The position numbers and the translations under genes are program-made. A DNA stretch of 64,000 bases. It comes from Phenylobacterium deserti (GTDB taxonomy: Bacteria > Pseudomonadota > Alphaproteobacteria > Caulobacterales > Caulobacteraceae). Below the pieces are notes generated by a model. The model saw only the letters and a list, made by a program, of their open reading frames with translations. It had not been told where the DNA came from and ran no database searches. Within the stretch, counting starts at the first letter, position 1. Each line of letters starts with the position of its first letter. Where the stretch lies: positions 434,001-498,000 of the forward strand of contig NZ_QFYR01000002.1 of NCBI RefSeq assembly GCF_003254705.1. The letters run 5' to 3'. Shown here piece after piece: positions 33,180 through 40,758 of the stretch.

Positions 33180-35673
33180 CCTGGTTCTGGCCTCGCCGCT
33201 GGGTGGCTGGTGCGCGCCGCTGAGCGAGGCGCCCGATCCGGTGTTTGCGGAGGCCATGCTGGGGGACGGCGTCGCGATCGACCCCATAGGCTCCGTGCTG
33301 CATGCGCCGCTGGACGCCGTGGTCATCGGCGTTCATGCGGCGCGCCACGCCGTGACTCTGCGGGCGGACGGCGGGCTCGAGATCCTGCTGCACGTGGGCC
33401 TGGAAACGGTCGCTTTGGGCGGCGAAGGGTTCGAGCCGTTGGTCAGGGACGGCGATCGCGTGCGGCTTGGCGATCCGTTGCTGCGCTTCGACCTCGATCT
33501 GCTGGCCAGGCGCGCCAAGAGCCTGATCACCCCGATGGTGCTCACCAGCCTGGGCCCTTACGCCGTGGCTCGGCGGCTTACGGACCGGGCCGTTCGTGCG
33601 GGCGAGCCCGTGCTGGAGCTTAGCCGCACGAACGGCGCAGCCGTGCACGGCGCCGCGACGCTGGGTCCCGAGGTGTCACGCAGCCTGCGGATCAGTCTGG
33701 CGCATGGCGTTCACGCCCGCCCCGCCGCACGCATCGCCGAGACGGCGAAGAGGTTCGCGGCGGAGATTTGGGTCGGCCGGGCGGGGCGCAAGGTCAGCGC
33801 CCGCAGCCCCGTCGCCCTGATGTCGTTGGGATTGCGCCACGGCGACGAGGCGGTGGTGATCGCGGCGGGCGCCGACGCGGAGGCCGCGCTGGACGCCGTC
33901 TATGCGCTGATCGAGAGCGGAATGGGCGAGGGCAAGCCGCTCGCCTCGACGCAGCCGAAGCCGCAGGCGTCGGTCGAGACAATCACGCCGACCCTGAGCG
34001 ATGGTGTTCTGCGCGGCGTGACGGCCGCGCCGGGCTTGGCGATCGGTCGGGCGGCGCGCTTCGCGCAAAGTGAGATGCGTGTCCCGGAGGCTGGCCAAGG
34101 CGTCGCTCACGAGCAGGCGGCGCTGGTGGCTGCGCTGGCCACGGTGCGCACCCACATCGCGGCGGCCTCGGAAGCCGAAGCCGATCCGACGCGCAAAGCC
34201 ATCCTGTCCGCACATGCCGGGTTCGCGGAAGACCCCGAGCTGGTGGCCGAAGCCGAACGGCTGGTTGGAGAAGGCAGAAGCGCGGGTTTCGCTTGGCGGG
34301 CCGCCACCAATGGCTTCGCGGAGGCTCTTCGTGGGCTTGCCGACCCGCGAATGGCTGAGCGCGTCGACGATCTGAAGGACCTGGAGCGCCGAGTTCTCGC
34401 GATCATCACGGGCGAGGCGGACGCCGGGCCTGAGATCCCCCAAGGCTCGATCCTGCTGGCGGACGAACTGCTCCCGTCTCAGCTGATGGGCTCGGAGCCG
34501 GGCCGCATTCTCGGCGTCTGCACGGCGCGAGGCGGACCCACGTCGCACGTGGCCATCCTTGCCGCCGCCATGGGCATTCCGGCGGTGGTTGCCGCGGGTC
34601 CGGGCGTGCTGTCCGTGCCCGATGGCGCTGGCCTGATCCTGGACGCTGACAGTGCGACCTTGTCGGTGGCGCCCGACGCCAAGGCGCTGGAAGCGGCGCA
34701 GGTCCGGCTTGCGGCGAGGGCCGAGCGGCGCGCCGCAGCGCGCGCCGCCGCCGGCTCGCCAGCTGTCACCCTCGACGGCGTCACGACGCCTGTTCTGTCG
34801 AACCTCGGCTCCTTGGCCGACGCACGGGCCGCCGTCGCCGCGGGCGCGGACGGCTCTGGGCTGTTGCGGACCGAGTTCCTGTTCCTGCATCGCGAAACGC
34901 CGCCCAGCGAGGACGAGCAAGCCGAGGAGTACCGGCAGATTCTCGAGGCGATGGACGGCCGCCCGGTCGTCATCCGTCTGCTGGACGTGGGCGGCGACAA
35001 GGCCGCGCCCTACCTGCCGCAAACCGACGAAGAGAACCCGGCGCTGGGCGTCCGCGGCGTGCGTCTGCTGCTGCGTCGGCCGCAGCTGCTGAAGGCGCAG
35101 CTGCGCGCCATTCTGCGGGCTGCGCCAGTGGGCGCCTGCAGCATCATGGTTCCCATGGTCGCGCGGATGTCCGAACTGCGAGCGGTGCGATCCGCACTGG
35201 ACGATGCGCGCAAGGAGCTCGACCTGGATCACGCGCCTGAGCTTGGCGTCATGATCGAGACTCCCGCGGCGGCCATGGTTTCTACACAGCTCGCCGCGGA
35301 AGCGGACTTCTTCTCCATCGGGACCAACGATCTGACGCAGTACGGCCTGGCCATGGATCGCGGAAACCCGGAGCTGGCTGCGGAAGTGGACGGTCTCGAC
35401 CCGGCGGTTCTCGGTCTGGTCGCCCGCACCTGCGAAGGCGCCGCGCGCCACGGCCGATCCGTCAGCGTTTGCGGGGGCTTGGCCGCGGATCCTGCGGCCA
35501 TTCCGATCCTGCTGGGGCTTGGGGTCAGCCGTCTGTCGATGATCTCAGGCGCCGTCGCCGAGGCGAAGGCGCAGGTTCGCAGCCTGTTGCTGGCGAACTG
35601 CCGTGACCTGGCCGTGCAAGCCCTTGCTCAACCTTCCGCTGAGGCTGTTCGCAACCTCGTCGGCCACACCTGA
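33169..35673 (+). CDS. nagF: PTS multiphosphoryl protein IIA(Glc)-HPr-EI
   Basis: 834 residues, three PTS proteins in one chain. Residues 1-150 are IIA of the glucose family (LLHVGLETVAL, His75); residues 165-255 are HPr (LAHGVHARPA, His182); the rest is enzyme I with phospho-His460 in GGPTSHVAI, then VLLLDVGGDK-like RLLDVGGDKAAPYLP, VMIETPAAA and SIGTNDLTQY of the PEP-binding barrel. Phosphate flows PEP - EI - HPr - IIA - IIB. The GTG 33169 with GGGGAGG upstream starts inside the hexosaminidase 3' end. Same domain order as Pseudomonas NagF. Cytoplasmic, serving the GlcNAc permease encoded 13 bp downstream. Confidence 0.93.
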   Translation: MAADLVLASPLGGWCAPLSEAPDPVFAEAMLGDGVAIDPIGSVLHAPLDAVVIGVHAARHAVTLRADGGLEILLHVGLETVALGGEGFEPLVRDGDRVRLGDPLLRFDLDLLARRAKSLITPMVLTSLGPYAVARRLTDRAVRAGEPVLELSRTNGAAVHGAATLGPEVSRSLRISLAHGVHARPAARIAETAKRFAAEIWVGRAGRKVSARSPVALMSLGLRHGDEAVVIAAGADAEAALDAVYALIESGMGEGKPLASTQPKPQASVETITPTLSDGVLRGVTAAPGLAIGRAARFAQSEMRVPEAGQGVAHEQAALVAALATVRTHIAAASEAEADPTRKAILSAHAGFAEDPELVAEAERLVGEGRSAGFAWRAATNGFAEALRGLADPRMAERVDDLKDLERRVLAIITGEADAGPEIPQGSILLADELLPSQLMGSEPGRILGVCTARGGPTSHVAILAAAMGIPAVVAAGPGVLSVPDGAGLILDADSATLSVAPDAKALEAAQVRLAARAERRAAARAAAGSPAVTLDGVTTPVLSNLGSLADARAAVAAGADGSGLLRTEFLFLHRETPPSEDEQAEEYRQILEAMDGRPVVIRLLDVGGDKAAPYLPQTDEENPALGVRGVRLLLRRPQLLKAQLRAILRAAPVGACSIMVPMVARMSELRAVRSALDDARKELDLDHAPELGVMIETPAAAMVSTQLAAEADFFSIGTNDLTQYGLAMDRGNPELAAEVDGLDPAVLGLVARTCEGAARHGRSVSVCGGLAADPAAIPILLGLGVSRLSMISGAVAEAKAQVRSLLLANCRDLAVQALAQPSAEAVRNLVGHT

Positions 35674-35686
35674 ACGGAGCCGGCGC

Positions 35687-37381
35687 ATGCGGTCTCCCCT
35701 TGAATCCCTGCAGTCCCTCGGCCGAGCGCTGATGCTGCCCATCGCGGTGCTGCCGGCGGCCGCGCTGCTGCTGCGGCTTGGGCAGCAGGACCTGCTGAAC
35801 ATCCCGTTCGTCGCGGCGGCGGGCGACGCAGTGTTCGCCAACCTCGGCCTGCTGTTCGCCGCCGGCGTCGCCGTCGGGCTTGCCCGTGACAACCACGGCG
35901 CGGCGGGACTAGCCGGCGTGGTCTGTTTCCTTATCGCCACCCAGGCCGCCCAGACCCTCTTGCATGTGCCGCCGGAGGCCTTGAGGGGCCTGAGCGGCGA
36001 CGCCGTCGCGCTTGGCGAGGCGGCGTTCAAGAGCAAGGGGATCGCCAAGCTGGGGGTGCCGATCGGCATCTTTTCAGGCCTGGCCGGCGGGCTGCTCTAC
36101 AACCGGTTCTGCAACACCAAGGTGCCGCCCTATCTGGCCTTCTTCGGCGGCCGTCGCTTCGTGCCCATCGTCAGCGGATTGGCGGGGCTGGTCATCGCCG
36201 CTCTGGTCGGCAGTTCCTATGAGGTGATCAGCGGCGGCATGGACGCCGCCAGCCGCGCCATCATCGGCTCCGGTGAACTGGGGCTCTTCGTCTACGGCGT
36301 TCTGAACCGAGTTCTGATCGTCACCGGCCTGCACCACATCCTGAACAACCTGGCCTGGTTTATCGTCGGCGATTATGGCGGGGCGACGGGGGACCTGAAG
36401 CGGTTCTTTGCCGGCGACCCCACCGCCGGAACCTTCATGGCGGGCTTCTTCCCGGTCATGATGTTCGGCCTGCCGGCCGCATGCCTGGCCATGTACCACG
36501 CCGCCGCCAAGGAGCGCCGCGCGGCGGTGGGCGGCATGCTGCTGTCCATGGGGCTGACCTCGTTCCTGACGGGGATCACCGAGCCCATCGAGTTCAGCTT
36601 CATGTTCCTGGCGCCAGCGCTCTATGCGGTGCACGCGGTGCTGACGGGGCTGGCCTTCATCATCACCAGCCTGCTGGACGTGAAGCTTGGCTTCGGCTTC
36701 TCGGCCGGGCTGTTCGACTATGTGCTGAACTATGGCAAGGCCACGCGGCCGCTGCTGCTGATCCCGATCGGCGTCGGCTACTTCGGGCTCTATTACGGCG
36801 TGTTCCGCTGGGCGATCGTTCGCTTCGACCTGAAGACTCCCGGGCGCGAGGCCGCCACGACCCTGGCGGAAGCTGCGGCTGCGCAGCCGACCGGACATCG
36901 AGGACGCGACTTCATCGCCGCCTTGGGCGGGGCAGCCAATCTGGAAAGCGTCGACGCCTGCACCACGCGGCTGCGGCTGGTCGTGGCGGACCAAGCCAAA
37001 GCCGACGAAGCGGCCTTGAAGGCGCTAGGTGCAAAAGGCGTGGTGAGACCCTCCGCCAAGGCGCTGCAGGTGGTGCTGGGCCCGGAAGCCGATCAGGTGG
37101 CCTCGGAGATCCGAGCAAGCCTGTCTTCGCCAGTCAGCGGGCTGCCCCAGGACGCCGATCTGGATCGCAGCGCCTGGCTTGCCGCACTTGGTGGTCGGGA
37201 GAACCTGAAGGCCGTGACGGTTTGCGACGGCCGTCTGCTGTTCGACCTGGGCTCAAGCGCTCGCGCTGACCTGGCGCGGCTTCAGGCCCTGGGCGTGCGG
37301 GGTCTCGCCACGCCTTCCGCTACAAGCCTCCACGTGCTGCTGGGCCCAGCGGCGGCCAGCATCGCCAAGGTGCTGAGCTAA
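35687..37381 (+). CDS. nagE: PTS GlcNAc permease IIC with tandem IIB domains
   Basis: 564 residues. The IIC part (about 1-390) has LESLQSLGRALMLPIAVLPAAALLL, VYGVLNRVLIVTGLHHILNN and the FLTGITEPIEFSFMFLAP motif of the glucose/GlcNAc family. Next comes a IIB domain with phospho-Cys425 in VDACTTRLRL. A second IIB-like domain follows with Cys513 in VTVCDGRLLF, in which the TTRLR context is lost. GlcNAc is imported and phosphorylated to GlcNAc-6-P, the NagA substrate; IIA comes from the upstream NagF fusion. ATG 35687 has GGAG 7 bases upstream. Last gene of the receptor/hex/PTS arm. Confidence 0.92.
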   Translation: MRSPLESLQSLGRALMLPIAVLPAAALLLRLGQQDLLNIPFVAAAGDAVFANLGLLFAAGVAVGLARDNHGAAGLAGVVCFLIATQAAQTLLHVPPEALRGLSGDAVALGEAAFKSKGIAKLGVPIGIFSGLAGGLLYNRFCNTKVPPYLAFFGGRRFVPIVSGLAGLVIAALVGSSYEVISGGMDAASRAIIGSGELGLFVYGVLNRVLIVTGLHHILNNLAWFIVGDYGGATGDLKRFFAGDPTAGTFMAGFFPVMMFGLPAACLAMYHAAAKERRAAVGGMLLSMGLTSFLTGITEPIEFSFMFLAPALYAVHAVLTGLAFIITSLLDVKLGFGFSAGLFDYVLNYGKATRPLLLIPIGVGYFGLYYGVFRWAIVRFDLKTPGREAATTLAEAAAAQPTGHRGRDFIAALGGAANLESVDACTTRLRLVVADQAKADEAALKALGAKGVVRPSAKALQVVLGPEADQVASEIRASLSSPVSGLPQDADLDRSAWLAALGGRENLKAVTVCDGRLLFDLGSSARADLARLQALGVRGLATPSATSLHVLLGPAAASIAKVLS

Positions 37382-37439
37382 CGGAACCTGCAGCCTCGGA
37401 TGAGGTTTCGGCGGCGTGCACCCAGAGCGCGAGGCCGCC

Positions 37440-38456
37440 ATGCTCCAGACGAACCGACCTGCCATTCAGCCACGTCCGCTGCGCCTGCCGGCCGGGATCG
37501 ATCCGGAAGGCGCGGTGGTGGTGATCCTGGGCGGCTCCAGCGGTCTTGGCCGCGCCGCCGCGGTGGCGTTCGCTCGTGAAGGCGCCCACGTGGTGGTCGC
37601 AGCCCGCCGATCGGAATTGCTGGAGGAGGTCCGGCAGGAGTGCGAGGCCCTGGGGCCATCGGCCCTGGCGGTCACCGCGGACGCGACCGACGCCGGGCAG
37701 GTCAAGGCGCTGGCCCAGGCGGCCATCGCCCGCTTCGGCCGCATCGACGTCTGGATCAACAATGTCGGGATCGGAGCCGTCGGCGCCTTCGAGGAGACCC
37801 CGATCGAGGCGCACGAGCAGGTGCTCAAGGCCAACCTGCTGGGGCACATCCACGGCGCGCACGCGGTGGTGCCGCACTTTAAGGCGCGCGGACGCGGCGT
37901 CCTGATCAACACGAACTCGCTGGGCGCCTTCGCGCCTGCGCCCTACGCCGTGGCTTACAGCGCGAGCAAGTTCGGCCTGCGGGGCTACTCGGAGGCGCTA
38001 CGTGGGGAGTTGGCGCCCTGGCCGGGGATCCGGGTCTGCGATGTCTTCCCGACGTTCCTCGACACCCCGGGCGTGTCGCATGGCGCGAACTATGTCGGAC
38101 GCGAGCTGAAGCCTCTGCCTCTGGTCTATGACCCGCGCCGGGTCGCCAAGGCCATGGTGGGCCTCGCCCGTAAGCCTCAGAACGCGCGCGTGCTCGGCTT
38201 CACCGCCAGCCTCATCCGCCTCGGTCACTTCCTGGCGCCGGGCCCGGTGGTCTGGGCGATGGGGCGCTACATGGAGGCGTGGTTCAAGGTCGCGCCCCGC
38301 GCGCCGATCAGCGACGGGGCGGTGTTCCGGCCCATGGCGGAAGGCGCCGAGATCCACGGCGGGTGGAAGAAGCCGGAACTGCGCGCGGCGGCCGGCGTAG
38401 CTATCGTCGGACTTGCCGCTGTCCTGAGCGTCGCTGCCTTGCGGCGTCGCAGCTAG
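37440..38456 (+). CDS. SDR-family oxidoreductase with C-terminal membrane segment
   Basis: About 338 residues. Rossmann NAD(P) site GGSSGLGRAAAVAFA (T/S-G-x3-G-x-G variant), NNVG motif in WINNVGIGAVG, catalytic Ser in NTNSLGAFA and Tyr-x3-Lys in AYSASKFGLRGYSEALRGEL. Past the core there is an extension with VLGFTASLIRLGHFLAPGPVVW and a terminal hydrophobic stretch GVAIVGLAAVLSVAAL that could anchor it to the membrane. Substrate unknown. The frame begins at 37416, but ATG 37440 is the likelier start. It follows nagE by 58 bp on the same strand; a functional link is not evident. Confidence 0.83.
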   Translation: MLQTNRPAIQPRPLRLPAGIDPEGAVVVILGGSSGLGRAAAVAFAREGAHVVVAARRSELLEEVRQECEALGPSALAVTADATDAGQVKALAQAAIARFGRIDVWINNVGIGAVGAFEETPIEAHEQVLKANLLGHIHGAHAVVPHFKARGRGVLINTNSLGAFAPAPYAVAYSASKFGLRGYSEALRGELAPWPGIRVCDVFPTFLDTPGVSHGANYVGRELKPLPLVYDPRRVAKAMVGLARKPQNARVLGFTASLIRLGHFLAPGPVVWAMGRYMEAWFKVAPRAPISDGAVFRPMAEGAEIHGGWKKPELRAAAGVAIVGLAAVLSVAALRRRS

Positions 38457-38466
38457 CGCACAGCGC

Positions 38467-39798
38467 TCAGGTTCGGCCGGCAGCCATGAAGCGTTCGATC
38501 TCCTCGACCGTGCGAGGAATGTCGCGGCTCAGGTGTTCGCTGCCCGTGGCGGTGATCAGGAAGTCGTCCTCGATGCGCACGCCGAAGCCGCGGCTCTGCA
38601 TGTAGATCCCGGGCTCGATGGTGATGACCGCCCCGGCGGGGAGGGGCTTGGAATAATCGCCGCCTTCGTGGACGTTCAGTCCGACGAAGTGGCCAAGGCC
38701 ATGGTAGAAATCGTCGCCATGGCCGGCCTGGCGGATGACCGCCCGAGCGGTTTCCTGCAGATCTTCGTACATGACGCCGGCCCTGAGCTTGGCCCGTGCG
38801 GCTTCCTGGGCGCGGAGCACTGTTTCGTAGACGCGCCGCTGCTCGGGCGTGAAGCGGCCGTCCACGGGAAAGGTCCGCGTGATGTCGGATGCGTAGTGGC
38901 CCATGGAAGCGCCGACATCGCAGAGCACGAGATCGCCTGAGCGGATCGGTCCGTCGCCGGCGGTGTAGTGCAGCGAGGCGTTGTTGCGACCGGCCGCCAC
39001 GATGCTGTCAAAGGCAAGGCCGCGCGCGCCCGCGGCCTTGAACTCGCCCTCGATGATGTCCTTCAACTGGTACTCGGTCATGCCTGGCCGGACGGCGCGC
39101 ATGCCCGCTTCTATGCCGCGCCGGGTGGCCGCGATGGCCTGGCGGATCAGCTCCATCTCCCGCGGCTCCTTGACGAGCCGCAGGCGGGGCAGGACCGCCG
39201 TGCTGTCGACCGTGCGAGCGCCTGGTACGCGGGCGGAAACCTTGCCGTAGAGCTCCAGCTCCTTCGCCACTGGGGCATCCGCCGAGCCGATGGGCCCCAG
39301 GTAGTGCAACTCGCCCGAGCGCGAGGCGAGGGAGGTCACCAGACTGCCCAAGGTCCCGCGACGGGCCACCCGCTGGAAGCCGGTGCGGCGTTCGATTTCC
39401 TCACCCAGCGGCAGGCGCTCCTGCTCCCAGCGTTCGGCTTCGGTGTTGCGGGAGGGGAGCAGCAGCCATTCGCGGAACGTCCGTTCCGTGGGCGCGAGGA
39501 CCAGAACGGCGCCTGGCTCGTCAACGATGCCGGTCAGCCAGGCGAAGTCCTCGTTCTGGGTGAACGGGGGTGCGGTTGGGGCGTCCGTGACCACGGCTTC
39601 TGCGCCGTAGAGCACGGCCACGCCGCCCTTCAGCTCCGACATCAACCGCTGCCGTCGGGCGCGGTAGACCTCCGGTGCGAAGGGGGAGGTGCGCAGGGGG
39701 GTGCCGTAACCTGCCGGGGGCGTCTGCCCGAACGCGTGCAAGGGCGTAGCGAGCGGCAGGGCGGCGGCGGCAGCAAGCAGATGGCGACGGTCGAGCAT
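38467..39798 (-). CDS. Exported Xaa-Pro aminopeptidase (M24B, PepP-like)
   Basis: 443 residues. N-terminus MLDRRHLLAAAAALPLATPL is a signal peptide with a paired Arg, possibly Tat. An N-terminal creatinase-like domain is followed by the pita-bread catalytic domain with all five metal ligands visible: two Asp in LCDVGASMGHYASDITR, His in YHGLGHFVGLNVHEGG, Glu in TIEPGIYM and Glu in VRIEDDFLIT. It removes N-terminal residues ahead of proline using Mn2+ or Co2+; the export signal suggests a periplasmic role in peptide scavenging. ATG 39798 with GGGGGA upstream is chosen over 39831. Converges with the SDR gene. Confidence 0.88.
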   Translation of the reverse strand: MLDRRHLLAAAAALPLATPLHAFGQTPPAGYGTPLRTSPFAPEVYRARRQRLMSELKGGVAVLYGAEAVVTDAPTAPPFTQNEDFAWLTGIVDEPGAVLVLAPTERTFREWLLLPSRNTEAERWEQERLPLGEEIERRTGFQRVARRGTLGSLVTSLASRSGELHYLGPIGSADAPVAKELELYGKVSARVPGARTVDSTAVLPRLRLVKEPREMELIRQAIAATRRGIEAGMRAVRPGMTEYQLKDIIEGEFKAAGARGLAFDSIVAAGRNNASLHYTAGDGPIRSGDLVLCDVGASMGHYASDITRTFPVDGRFTPEQRRVYETVLRAQEAARAKLRAGVMYEDLQETARAVIRQAGHGDDFYHGLGHFVGLNVHEGGDYSKPLPAGAVITIEPGIYMQSRGFGVRIEDDFLITATGSEHLSRDIPRTVEEIERFMAAGRT

Positions 39799-39861
39799 TT
39801 GGGTCCCCCGGATCGAGCCTGCAGGCTTCACCGGAAAGACGCCGAGATCAACTGCGCGCGC

Positions 39862-40080
39862 TCAGCTGTGAGCGTTGAACCGCAAGCGATCGTCCGCAAC
39901 GTCGCCAAGCGTTTCGGACATCAGCTGAACGAACTCACCTTCCTCGCCAGGCAGACGTTGCGAGGTGATGTTGTCGGGATCGGACGCCAGCATGGTGAGT
40001 TCAGCCGCGCGACCGAGGCCTAGCGCAACGACCAGGCGACCAAGGCGGGCGAGCTTCTGTTCGTAGACCGAAGAGGACAT
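39862..40080 (-). CDS. Hypothetical protein, 72 residues
   Basis: Unrecognised. From ATG 40080 it begins MSSSVYEQKLARLGRLVVALGLGRAAELTML, then an acidic half with LPGEEGEFVQLMSETL. It looks like a small soluble helical protein, with no Cys pair, signal peptide or membrane helix. Codon usage is like its neighbours, with G/C at third positions. A longer frame from 40134 would add a Cys/Gly-rich leader and is less likely. It lies 64 bp beyond another small gene on the same strand. Confidence 0.5.
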   Translation of the reverse strand: MSSSVYEQKLARLGRLVVALGLGRAAELTMLASDPDNITSQRLPGEEGEFVQLMSETLGDVADDRLRFNAHS

Positions 40081-40144
40081 GGCCCAGCTCCCGAGGAAGC
40101 CGCACCCTAGGCCTTCCGGCGCCGAAGCGCACAATCAAATGAGA

Positions 40145-40393
40145 TCAGGCGTGCGCGCGGTCATCCGACAAGCGCGTCTGACTGGCCGAGGTCGGCGCAA
40201 GAGGCTCGGGGCCGGTCACGTCGCGCGCCGCCTGTTCAGCCAGCCGGACCCATTTGGCGGCGAGCTCGAGGTAGGCGCTGCGAATTTCGGCATCGTCGCT
40301 GCGGGCGGCGAGTTCGCGCGTCGAATCAGCCATGCGCCGATAGCGCTCCAGCCGTTCTTCCGGCGTCTCTTCGACTTGAACTGCACCCGACAT
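40145..40393 (-). CDS. Hypothetical small helical protein, 82 residues
   Basis: From ATG 40393 the product is highly charged and helical: EERLERYRRMADSTRELAARSDDAEIRSAYLELAAKWVRLA, a pattern seen in small uncharacterised proteins of Caulobacterales and Rhizobiales; the C-terminus is a low-complexity tail. No known catalytic motif. The ribosome-binding site is weak. The frame is open to 40528, but the additional 45 residues are Cys/Pro-rich and unlike protein. Function unknown. Confidence 0.55.
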   Translation of the reverse strand: MSGAVQVEETPEERLERYRRMADSTRELAARSDDAEIRSAYLELAAKWVRLAEQAARDVTGPEPLAPTSASQTRLSDDRAHA

Positions 40394-40758
40394 CGCAACT
40401 GCAACGGGTCTCCAAAGTAGAGGTTCCGAACTATCCTTTGGGCGCAGCGGGGCGCCAGAGGGAGAGCATGCTTGCTCCCTGGGGCCCTGATCCCCACCTA
40501 GGCGCATGGGCGGGGCACAACCTTGCACGAACGGTCCAGCCTTCCGCAGTCAAGCTAGCCTGTGGATGGCGCTGAGGCGCAGTGTCGCGCACGGTCCTTG
40601 CTCTGCTTGAAAGCGGCGGGAAACCGTCCACATAAATCGTTCAAGAGCCGCCGTGTGAAGGCGGACGGGTCGTCCGACTCAAGCGCATCGTTTGAGTGAC
40701 CACGATCCGGAGCCGAGCTCGAAACGCACAAAACGGGCCGGCCAGGAGTTGAAGCATC
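40394..40758. other. Intergenic region upstream of lon
   Basis: About 365 bp with no gene. It contains a bulged hairpin at 40455-40482 (CCAGAGGGAG... / ...TGCTCCCTGG), which could lie in the leader of the small minus-strand gene, and the putative heat-shock promoter at 40606-40635. Confidence 0.5.
40606..40635 (+). promoter_or_regulatory. Putative heat-shock (sigma-32) promoter of lon
   Basis: CTTGAAA (40606-40612), 15 bases, then CCACATAA (40628-40635), close to the sigma-32 consensus CTTGAAA-N13-15-CCCCATNT. Start would be near 40642, giving a leader of about 117 nt. lon is a known heat-shock gene in proteobacteria, which supports the call. Confidence 0.5.

Noticed and set aside
37140..37381. 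Frameshift or pseudogene tail at the 3' end of nagE
   Set aside because: The frame is intact and the segment resembles a second IIB domain, so it is treated as a real domain.
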